Positions 21,801 through 28,072 of a stretch of 36,416 nucleotides of DNA are shown one piece after another (the first letter of the stretch is position 1; each line of letters opens with the position of its first letter). This DNA is from Strigomonas culicis. Its lineage: Eukaryota > Euglenozoa > Kinetoplastea > Trypanosomatida > Trypanosomatidae. Under the pieces are notes generated by a model. It made no database searches, had not been told where the DNA came from, and saw nothing but the letters and a program-made list of their open reading frames with translations. The stretch lies in NCBI GenBank assembly GCA_000482145.1, contig AUXH01000135.1, positions 1 through 36,416 on the forward strand, given 5' to 3'. The position numbers were made by a program, and so were the translations under genes.

Positions 21801-21998
21801 ACGAGGCAAAGACTTTCCACGAAGAATCTCTATTAAGAACTTCGGAACCGTCAGTGAAGCTGCTAGATGAAGTATCGTCGAACCATCCTCTTTACTGACT
21901 ACACAATTGACGTCGGCACCACTGTTCAAAGCGGAGCGAACACTTGCAATATCAGCATTGTACAAACCGCTAATAAGATGTCTGGTTGCGTCCTCCAT
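15846..21998 (-). CDS. Ankyrin-IQ four-repeat cation-channel-like protein
   Basis: A 2050-residue protein. Ankyrin-type repeats at about residues 36-167 (DGSTILHLAA, DGQTPLHISA, NGDTFLHLLM) lead into a long helical Glu/Arg/Ala-rich region with IQ motifs near 270-288, 371-388 and 393-412; another IQ-like motif is at 1938-1954. The membrane part falls into four blocks at about 500-730, 885-1085, 1205-1450 and 1475-1755, each with several spans and a possible re-entrant loop, like the four-repeat CaV/NaV/NALCN superfamily. Only repeat IV has a clear S4-like segment (R1604, R1610, R1614, R1622). The acidic filter residues of calcium channels are not evident, so ion selectivity is unknown. I start at the ATG at 21998: the frame is open 72 codons further up, but that part is the pyrimidine tract, with an AG acceptor 20 bases before this ATG. 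Confidence 0.8.
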   Translation of the reverse strand: MEDATRHLISGLYNADIASVRSALNSGADVNCVVSKEDGSTILHLAASLTVPKFLIEILRGKSLPRFCSNRDGQTPLHISAQCTHSMASILLLASTYGISSSTDVNGDTFLHLLMGNTYIEENDIINVLEWILSNGGSATLNVLNKYCFTPYDIAQSYQPFSVVCMLSRNGAISGKSIHKSEVFLLESEEAIARDRICMKESKAMRKISVQEEVEFKFFKRMSKLLAKVRDKEQSLREERIADEEEKRSRIQLKFASDWRSVLEMIKRRACACLIQRISRGYASRRASHVMQNEILRLARESAAAAQRAMEEKMVIDAIKEAAIREQEERQQEAVLAIEAAYLCHLRRKREKELLEQQRVERELLEQQVKSAIVIQSRFRCFAQRKQFLHIKEAAARIQRQWKKHARVVAIRRAAIDIVSRELQRFYFFKARRLFILEGTEKVQKDRIASITTSLTQLVWRENFSSEFRRIVFQKRRRGPSQVMKVSRFEKWKALSLHYEKYLLLAQLVISLALLIYMGCVPRTPATDKHNTVDIAFICVQVGIALCLPPSLFWRLIDLCIAVTALACAATKSYGGSIVITLLILKVPYVVRAFIPKHSGTRTYCRAIEYSAFYLFMLLPFAMAGIGSAVRGSQRNGLLVSEKGNWGMVFLYLWSSLSPQYALRHIEGFNYSGSDNDIPLFHMSTYSTRFTTANGVTLITERVPIVQLIIANATILIYTFSALVLGTHKAIRNHYDISDETKLKSNKHRFRNADKVELLDAHRAANIKALGQQLDGVMWEADVRAAKEAVDASHYDHNTNQTVQRFVRRVQDSVAQGNENYDISQRLRQKLQVQVSGKWDCRNEDPRTRGTYDIEVIEAALGRVERKGKAERFFQRQWAGPVYSRETTVFLVMVLVMAAARPNLFPMEAAFSAVFAVELILSLYFLKLDFIFSRYIRLLIRLYCSLVGFIPYAVPFAALRCLRLCEGWSTVFIVPGMVRWGVMYCLIGLVTMWMIAFVAALQFRDEHPAKSTMCSSVSNCLSVSLRELVLPAWTQQHIDCSHEAALLAVLVISFQIFFIPFTASFALHPLLQLSNFIGRFLRLVVQSLHKDVLNYVESYLEGNDWYRRWGLSAGVPTKVVVKMKLWVCDLYRRRDIFTIPLVEDTDSFSSFAFPQVTFVDPVLQRKGGEMPNQLHEIICKGEFSTFEENEAFDRQNRISRLDPLRAVLHHHWIHYANSFLTLVSVAFLFVVSSAHHRGQTITTVSTVIHILSILLSAIAAPRDLTIIITIISCGFLLASVLIMLAISSSDTTNVAKEYYALRFISLCRLAQLQSFPFRRVRHFVYLYTNSALKVVFPILVIGAAAYFAELLRAQIILVRNQKYVASSNRTTSTTNVTVLANLTYPERLIANSRRYASRPNMQDTADLFAYYFSEDAYIYYSILSYWLMPCICISSFLSFLFLTGANLCDSKTLTIGMIPYFEDPITMADFKLKVHYCRYVGNAVLVLSLMFGCVFSPSTTTTSSDLNLFFGFEVSFCVIGLIESFIGVSYAIHRCGRTWSGWEFAQGDFFYKQVLFGDSFLLVAEIIQAVYYGVAVSLAATLLAEADHCIISPDQYATFFITLRFVFLLRLLPRQYILFILRFSSLFLSAGVVFIVYFVGAASALADVAAQPTGARPSLALWRAAFDALLRQTFTSATPTHFEGRWTQTNQTAVVEQMLQESTFFVYVSSTYECSHLVFILGTLGKVFMSTILGIGIATLLVPLSTLFLSRLPSKTTLLYNTLSGGINAILKEGMSRHDDMRPAFRRKLQRRKFNRIFTQKGIPSWALPHLLEELCICRPSHQRRFMYVLEQLLLYLPISEKRQSRVKEYMDMWECYCSGGPVDLTFDKLPVFPDAEGDKRNPLMPSRSVSTHDKRFVQPLRLVQAILLLEFEFPADSSVGTKLWLDFFSVVQKMRGATLLQSLWRMYREEKRFDADCSRTFLERMSIVALRRSFRKIRITNNVAFRTHESFKEAISFQQEVFNPDTGHFDILNRLRGHYDVLNPSTTARPEVPSHKQKKEGKGYRVSFS

Positions 21999-22458
21999 GG
22001 AACTCTTCCGCAGATTTCTAAAAGTTGTGATTAAGAAAAAAAAAACTAACACTCGTACAAACAAATATATAAGTGATTTAACAGAACAAAAGGAGAAAAA
22101 AAAACTCAAGACGTCCAACAACTCCAGACGACTAAACACAAGAGTAGGTACCTGATAAAAAAGAATCCGGTGTTCAAAAAAAAAAAGAGAGAGAGAGAGA
22201 GCGTAGGTTGGCAAGAAAGAAGAATACAGAAGCCGACACCAAGTAAAGATAAGAACATCTCACATCATCATCATGACAATAGTAAAATAGTAAACAGCTA
22301 AACAGTCATCGTTCGTTTCTTTTCTACACACACATATAGATGTAAAGAGCTAGCTCATCAGATACAGCCCCACAAGCATCATCTAAAATACATTGGCTCT
22401 TGCTGCTACAAGAAAATGAAAAAGAAACAAAAACAAAAAAACCTGCTAACGAAATCTG
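21999..22458 (-). other. Spacer between the unknown 471-residue gene and the channel gene
   Basis: Contains the channel acceptor, a GA repeat at 22188-22201 (CT repeat on the coding strand) and further T-tracts. The part nearer 22458 is presumably the 3' UTR of the 471-residue protein. No other gene seen. Confidence 0.5.
22018..22046 (-). promoter_or_regulatory. T-tract and trans-splice acceptor of the channel gene
   Basis: The minus strand shows a T9-C-T-T run (plus 22034-22045), a short spacer, then TTTTAG with the AG at 22019-22018. The predicted 5' UTR is about 20 bases to the ATG at 21998, ruling out the longer open frame as coding. Confidence 0.6.
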
Positions 22459-23874
22459 CTAGGACGCAGACACTTCTGAGCTAGACAAAAAAGGGCTTTC
22501 AAAAATGGATGCGAGAAAATAATCATTCACTGCTGCACAGATGCTGGATTCGGTTTGCTGCAAATAATGTGCAGTCATACGTAGCTCATCTTCGAACAAA
22601 GCTTCCCATCGAGCGGCATTCGCGCTGTACGCTTTCAAAAGTTCTGCTACTTGTAATAATAAACCTTTGTTGTCGTATGCAGGACATCCCTTGTTCAAAT
22701 TCTGCGGAACGTTTACGAGGGGCATATTCTCATGAAGTAGTCTTTTAAGTTTTATGTATTCAAGCAAATAATTCTCAATCGAAATGACCACATACTCTGC
22801 CTGTTTCGTATATGCCACCAGTGATTTGAGATGTTGACTAGCATCACTTTCCTTTTCGAATGCAAGAAAGCACGCTTGCTGAAGCAGCCCCATTCTTTTG
22901 CGTATCTCATTGGATCGCTCCACATCAACTTCGCCATTCGGGCACAGGTCTGGAACCGTCAACTGGGGTACGCAGCCCATCTCCTCCGATACGTTTCGCA
23001 GCTCATCATTATTCCGCAGAAGCGCGGCTGCCATGGCATCGATACTCTTCGAGAGCTCCACAATACGATCCTTCTTGGACGAAAATGATACAAAGTGATT
23101 CATGAATCCGCGCGGAAGCTGTAAGGCAAAGGTGTCAATGAATTCGACGTTTTCCACAAAGGAGTATTGGACTTCTTTGGGTTTCGCCGAGCCAAACGAA
23201 AACCATCCTTTGGCAGCCTTTGGCTTCAACGCGCTCATCTTTGTTAGCTCCAGAGACTTGACATTCCTCAAGAAGTTCTCTAAAGATGTAAAGTAATCTG
23301 ACGCTACTTTAAAATCCACTTCGAAGAGGAAGAACAAGAGGGGAGTGTACGAGAAGAGCGCATCTGCGTGGTTTTTTAAGAACTCAAGAATGACAATGCC
23401 GCTATATGGATTATTCTCCACGTAGCTCGGCACCATGAGTTCCGGGAAGCTTGTCTGCGTCGCGTCGAGAAACGTACGCACGTGGGCTGGCGCACGATCC
23501 ACTGCGAAGGTCCTGTTCGTGAAGACCGATGTAAAGCGAAAGAACCCCGATTGTTTGCAAGCCTCTGCTGCCGGGCTCTCAGAAAACTCTTGCCGTCGAG
23601 CATCTGGTTCGATAAACGCACACGTCATCGACTTTCTCAAATCAGCACCGCTCAACGAGGGGACTGACGTCATTGGACTCCACAATGCATGCAATCCTTC
23701 AAAAGATGACCGCATGAGCGAGTAGCGGACAGCAAATAGCTTCTCGTAATTGATTTTGAGATCCCGCTGAGTCTGCAAAAGATCATTACGCTGTGGATCA
23801 ATTTCTTTTAATTCATTGGGTGACCACACTTTATTCACAATCGTGCTAACGTTAAACTCTAGAGATGTCTCCAT
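22459..23874 (-). CDS. Conserved-looking helical protein, unknown function
   Basis: A 471-residue, mostly helical, soluble protein. It has no signal peptide or span. It begins with METSLEFN and has charged helical stretches around residues 20-60 and 260-350, plus a more hydrophobic block at about 150-190 (PYSGIVILEFL, FSYTPLLFFLFEVDF). A short Gly/Ser/Lys-rich insertion (KGWFSFGSAKPK) interrupts it near residue 230. The length of alternating helices might suit a BAR-like or tethering-complex subunit, but no diagnostic motif is visible and I do not assign a family. The frame is intact, with normal codon use relative to its neighbours. Confidence 0.75.
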   Translation of the reverse strand: METSLEFNVSTIVNKVWSPNELKEIDPQRNDLLQTQRDLKINYEKLFAVRYSLMRSSFEGLHALWSPMTSVPSLSGADLRKSMTCAFIEPDARRQEFSESPAAEACKQSGFFRFTSVFTNRTFAVDRAPAHVRTFLDATQTSFPELMVPSYVENNPYSGIVILEFLKNHADALFSYTPLLFFLFEVDFKVASDYFTSLENFLRNVKSLELTKMSALKPKAAKGWFSFGSAKPKEVQYSFVENVEFIDTFALQLPRGFMNHFVSFSSKKDRIVELSKSIDAMAAALLRNNDELRNVSEEMGCVPQLTVPDLCPNGEVDVERSNEIRKRMGLLQQACFLAFEKESDASQHLKSLVAYTKQAEYVVISIENYLLEYIKLKRLLHENMPLVNVPQNLNKGCPAYDNKGLLLQVAELLKAYSANAARWEALFEDELRMTAHYLQQTESSICAAVNDYFLASIFESPFLSSSEVSAS

Positions 23875-24212
23875 CCGGGGAGAAGCGTCAGAAACTCAAA
23901 AAAAGAAAAAAAAACGGACAAAACAAGTGAAAAAACGCAACAGTAGCTTTAAATCCGATTCAAAGAATGACAACAACAAAAAGAAGATGGAAAAGAAAGA
24001 GAAGGCGCTTATCTACAAGCAGTTTTATATTGAAGTGGCACCCATCGTATATTTCCACCATCAGATTAGTCGGTTCTAGTAGCATATACATGAACGCAAC
24101 GCATACAATAAAGTGAGTGAGAAACAGCGGTACTTACTAGATGATAACAATTAGACACCCAACGAAAAGGGAAACAAACGAACAAAAACAAAAACAGGCG
24201 CTGTCCGTCCAC
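23875..24212 (-). other. Spacer between the FIST gene and the unknown 471-residue gene
   Basis: Strong purine run on the plus strand at about 23897-23940 and 23975-24002, giving pyrimidine tracts on the coding strand just upstream of the ATG at 23874. No gene seen. Confidence 0.5.
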
Positions 24213-25667
24213 CTACGAGAGACCCTCCAGAATGCAGTACGTGCTTGAGCGCGGGAAAATGGCAGTAATGTCGCTGACGGTCGCAACCTGGCCTGGCGAA
24301 AAAAAGCCAGAGTTGGGGAACGACTTCCCGAGGCACCGCTGAAGGATGGACGGTGCAAACAAAACGTTTGAATTCCCCAGATTAATAATTGCCGCCTCGG
24401 GGCGTGCGATCGAGTTTAATCCCACATGTGAAAAGTGAAACGCTGCAGCGGAAGACGCCACTATGTTTTTCCTGGCCTCACGGGCAATCGTGATGTCTTT
24501 TTCAATTGAAATGGGCTTTGCCTCCTTCTCCAGCCCAAGCAACAAGCTTGCAGCCGCCTCTGTATCCAATTCGGCATCATCGACAAGAAAATCGATGGTG
24601 TCGCCAGGCCTCACTACCATCTCGCCAGGGAGTGTAAACTGTATAATACCAGATTTTGGATTGCCGATGAACGATACGGGCACAGACACATCCTTGTAAT
24701 GAACGCCCAGAAAAACCTTGCACGGTTTATCACGCAAATCTTCAGACATGTACACATCCTTGATGACGTCCGTTGCCGTTCTTCCATTCAACTTCAGGAT
24801 GGTATATATGCCATCTTCACAGGTCATCTCATCCACAGTCGCGGAGCCGACGCCGATGGAAGGAACAATGCTGGTGGCACGAGCTTGCAGCATCTTACTG
24901 CGCATAATAATAGCGGCCGCGCTTCCCTTGAAAACTCTGGCATTAATAAAAAAAATAGAATCCTCCAACTGCTCGGTAGGTTTTGTCTCGGAGTTAGGGT
25001 TGTTGACTGAAGGGTACAGCCCCCCAACAAGCGGACACGCCTTTCCCAAGTTTGCGGCCAACTGATTGAGATGAGACGAGAGGACTCTCTCATACTGAAG
25101 GGAGAGCTTGGTGTCGAGCGAGGCAAAGCACACAGCAGGAGGCGGGTGCCCCTCTTTGTGGATGTCTTTGGCATCTGGGATGGCGTCAAATGTGAAGGAC
25201 TCCGTCTCCAGGTCAGGTATGCAGCCCAACACAACTTGAATAAAACCACCACCTAACTTTTGCTGGCAGACAGTGCCGCCGATCATGTGAAGAAGTTGCG
25301 GTTTGACGGTAGAAGGTGTCACGTCATTCGCGCGACACATGTTAAACCATACTACCTCGGGGGCATCAATCATCGCACTGTAATCGAGAGAAACGTTCAT
25401 GTAACAAAAATTCGGTGGTCGCGGAAGGGCAGCAGCAGCCACATCAAATGCTTCTGCGGCGGCCACTCGCGGACGGTGGTCAGCACTTGCGGCAGACGTA
25501 AATACAACATTCCGCGAGTCCACTTTTGCTTCCTTGTCCAGACGGTCGTTCTCTGCCTTCTGCAAAATATCACGGATAGCCTCGGGGCTTAGAGGGGTCT
25601 CTGCACTGAAGCGGTTTTGATGAAAAATTGCCGTAGCAAGGCAGCTTCGAGAAACAAATCTTCTCAT
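24213..25667 (-). CDS. FIST-domain protein, probably mitochondrial
   Basis: A 484-residue protein. The first 20 residues (MRRFVSRSCLATAIFHQNRF) are basic, hydroxylated and free of acidic residues, as in a mitochondrial presequence. Residues 90-290 fit a FIST N domain and residues 290-480 a FIST C domain: a DEMTCEDGIYTILKLNGRTA block (279-298) at the junction and SGFFSPGQVA (453-462), the counterpart of the GC/GxFSxGEI motif near the C-terminus of FIST proteins. FIST domains occur in bacterial signalling proteins and in eukaryotic F-box proteins such as FBXO22, and are thought to bind small ligands. No F-box is present here. Ligand and role are unknown. Confidence 0.7.
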   Translation of the reverse strand: MRRFVSRSCLATAIFHQNRFSAETPLSPEAIRDILQKAENDRLDKEAKVDSRNVVFTSAASADHRPRVAAAEAFDVAAAALPRPPNFCYMNVSLDYSAMIDAPEVVWFNMCRANDVTPSTVKPQLLHMIGGTVCQQKLGGGFIQVVLGCIPDLETESFTFDAIPDAKDIHKEGHPPPAVCFASLDTKLSLQYERVLSSHLNQLAANLGKACPLVGGLYPSVNNPNSETKPTEQLEDSIFFINARVFKGSAAAIIMRSKMLQARATSIVPSIGVGSATVDEMTCEDGIYTILKLNGRTATDVIKDVYMSEDLRDKPCKVFLGVHYKDVSVPVSFIGNPKSGIIQFTLPGEMVVRPGDTIDFLVDDAELDTEAAASLLLGLEKEAKPISIEKDITIAREARKNIVASSAAAFHFSHVGLNSIARPEAAIINLGNSNVLFAPSILQRCLGKSFPNSGFFSPGQVATVSDITAIFPRSSTYCILEGLS

Positions 25668-26155
25668 ACCTTTTTTGGGGGTACCCTAAATGAAACAACG
25701 ACAGTGGAACGGCAAAGTGGAGAGAGTGTTAAAAAAGTGAGATGTTAACTACTATAGGTACTACTCAGTTAGTGGAAATAAAAGCAGCAAACAGCGAATG
25801 ACCGACCAACAACAACAACAACAACAACATGCACAGATGCAAACGCACACGTACACGCGCAGACGCAAAAAAAAAAAAAGAGGCGTTCAGAAGGATAGAG
25901 ATAGAGGTAAGCGAATTTGGAAGGAACATTTACGTATCTATTCGAAAAAAAAAAGTATCCAAAAGCAGAGAACACTATCAACGATCATTGAGAATACAGT
26001 GTGGCTGACATACATGTTGATTGATTTGTCTAAAAATAGAAAGTACATTGAACAGTAATAACTAGAAGAAGAAGCGATATTTTGATCTACATTGATGTTA
26101 CCACGGGAAAAAGAAAAACAATACATAGAGATTTCGTATTATACATCTTCAATAA
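25668..26155 (-). other. Spacer between the DRC2 and FIST genes
   Basis: Contains a CAA repeat at 25807-25828, a purine run at 25866-25879 that forms a T-tract on the coding strand, and A-rich sequence. It is the 3' UTR of DRC2 plus the FIST leader. No gene seen. Confidence 0.5.
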
Positions 26156-27676
26156 TTAGTATCGAACTTGTTGCCGCGCAGCGTCATTGACAACCTTGTT
26201 TCCTTCAATCACTGTGTTGAACAGTCGGTCCTTGCCACTGGACGTAGCAGCCTGCACAACATTCTTAGCAGTTCCTGCTTTTGTTGTGCGCAGAAGGGCG
26301 TTGCTGGAGCTCATCACGTTATCATTGACAGAAATATCATCAAAATAATTCTTGAGCAGCAGTTGCAATTGCTGGTTCTCTTGTTCTAAGTGGTGTCGTT
26401 CTTGGGCAATAGCAGCATTGTCCAGCACAACCTTGTTGTACTTGTTCCAAAATCTTTCCATGTACTGCCAGTCTGCGCCCACCGCTGCGTTGCCATCGCC
26501 TGACTGGTCTTCGAGTGACCCGGGCTCTGCAGCAGCCACACGTCTTTTTACCTCGGCCTCTACGGCCTGTGGACCGTCCTCCGATTCCAGCGACAGTACC
26601 TGCTCGCGTTCAGTCTCCAACGGACGGCAAAGCTCCACCAATCGCAGAATTCGCTCTGCTCGCTTGGTCGTCGACTCCAGACTACTATCTGTCTCTTTAG
26701 CATCCTTCACCAGCTCCGCCAGCTCCTTAGCCTGCTTTTGACGCCAAATCTGCATTGTGTTTTTAAGTGCCTTGAGGTGATTCAAGGTCGATTCGCGCTC
26801 AGCTTGAATAGCACTGTTCCGTTGCTCCCACTCGCGTGCGCCGCGTGAAATGTTGGTTCGCCAAGATCCGACACTCTCTTGTAGCTTGTCGATCTTCTTC
26901 AACTGCAATGCAATCCGCTCCGTAAGCATCTGGTCCTCCTTTGATTTATCAACGTAGTCCTTCATATTCACCTGAGCATTAGACATAAACTCTTTGTAGC
27001 GGGTGTCCAACTCGGAACGAACACCATCCGTTGTCCTTGTAAGGTCCGCTTGAATTTGTTTCTTCTCCTCGTCCATTTTTTCAGTAGCAGTCTCATGTGC
27101 TTCTGATGTCTCTTCTTGCAGCTTCTTCTCCATCTCTTCGGCTTCTCTCGCCATATTGTCAAGAATAAGACGCAGATCCGCCATTTCGGCGTCGTGATTC
27201 CTTGACAGCTCCGCGCGCTCTAGTTCAAAGTCCACCTTCATATCCAGCAAATCGGACTCGAACTCCTTCTCTAAATCATCGATGTGCCGTTCTTGGAGAG
27301 CAATCAAAGAGTCCACTACATCTATGTGGGAATGGAATGCCTGGCGATACTGCTGCTCCGTCTCCTCGATATCTTGCAAGAGTGCTTCGACAACCGCATT
27401 CTTTCGGTCCACCGTCGCTTCGAACACTCGCTTGAGAATTTCAATTTGAGTGATAAGTTTCTTCTGCTTGCATTCGCGGAGAAACTTTATCCAGCGCGCC
27501 TCAATCGAACTGCTGGCGGTCTCGGACATTGACTTTTCCTCTTCGATAATCTCTTGCAGACGTGCTTGAAGCATGGCATTTTCGCGTCGCTTCTTTTCAG
27601 CTTCTTCGGCTCTTTTCTTTTCCAGTGCTATAGGATCGACCGCTTTCTTTGACTTTTTCGATTTCTTTACTGGCAT
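26156..27676 (-). CDS. DRC2: Nexin-dynein regulatory complex subunit 2 (DRC2/CCDC65)
   Basis: A 506-residue, almost wholly coiled-coil protein of the length expected for DRC2. The basic start (MPVKKSKKSKKAVDP) and the first conserved block match the family: a WIKFLRECKQKKLITQIEIL-like segment, then a helix with DIEETEQQYRQAFHSHI, a run of Asp/Glu-rich heptads and a central MADLRLILDNM segment. With DRC1 and DRC4 it forms the backbone of the N-DRC that links outer doublets in motile flagella and regulates dynein. The ATG at 27676 is preferred over the 45-codon upstream extension, which is Ser/Leu/Phe-rich because it reads through a CT-repeat splice tract (plus 27777-27794). Confidence 0.85.
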   Translation of the reverse strand: MPVKKSKKSKKAVDPIALEKKRAEEAEKKRRENAMLQARLQEIIEEEKSMSETASSSIEARWIKFLRECKQKKLITQIEILKRVFEATVDRKNAVVEALLQDIEETEQQYRQAFHSHIDVVDSLIALQERHIDDLEKEFESDLLDMKVDFELERAELSRNHDAEMADLRLILDNMAREAEEMEKKLQEETSEAHETATEKMDEEKKQIQADLTRTTDGVRSELDTRYKEFMSNAQVNMKDYVDKSKEDQMLTERIALQLKKIDKLQESVGSWRTNISRGAREWEQRNSAIQAERESTLNHLKALKNTMQIWRQKQAKELAELVKDAKETDSSLESTTKRAERILRLVELCRPLETEREQVLSLESEDGPQAVEAEVKRRVAAAEPGSLEDQSGDGNAAVGADWQYMERFWNKYNKVVLDNAAIAQERHHLEQENQQLQLLLKNYFDDISVNDNVMSSSNALLRTTKAGTAKNVVQAATSSGKDRLFNTVIEGNKVVNDAARQQVRY

Positions 27677-28021
27677 TGTCGCACCAAAGTAAGAAAAATC
27701 TAATAAGAACTGTGTTTCTTTTTCGACGACGATTACGTGGTAATAATAACAAGAAACGAAAAAGGGTATAAGAGAGACAGAGAGAGAGAGAGAAGCGATA
27801 GTCGGTTCCACATATTATAGAATACTAGAAGTAATACGGACACATGTGCGCAGCTCAGCGCATCATGAATGAGAAGGGTGCGGAAAATGTGAAACGAGTG
27901 TTATGAGGTTCACCACCTGAAAGAGGAAACAAAGTAACGAGAACAAAAAAAAACATCCTTGCGATCTTACATTAACACCAATTTTTTTTTTGTAGTAAGT
28001 TGTTTTTTTTTTTTGCTTTTC

Positions 28022-28057
<36 letters not shown>

Positions 28058-28072
28058 TTATTTGATTTGTGA
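27677..28072 (-). other. Spacer between the PPR-like and DRC2 genes
   Basis: Includes the GA repeat (plus 27777-27794), which is the likely DRC2 splice tract, two T-runs on the plus strand at 27980-27990 and 28003-28013, and the ATT microsatellite at 28023-28059. Unlike most spacers here, the 27.98-28.06 kb part is T-rich on the plus strand. No gene seen. Confidence 0.55.
28023..28059. repeat. ATT trinucleotide microsatellite
   Basis: About twelve tandem ATT units just after the stop codon of the PPR-like gene, so AAT repeats at the start of its 3' UTR. The repeat lies close to a TTC (coding AAG) run that encodes the gene's lysine tail. Confidence 0.9.

Noticed and set aside
21999..22214. 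72-codon N-terminal extension of the channel, resembling a hydrophobic signal
   Set aside because: Phe/Leu/Ser-rich because it translates T-tracts; an AG acceptor lies 20 bases before the internal ATG.
27677..27811. 45-codon extension of DRC2 resembling a signal peptide
   Set aside because: It encodes a CT repeat used as splice tract; DRC2 proteins start with the basic MPxKK-type segment.
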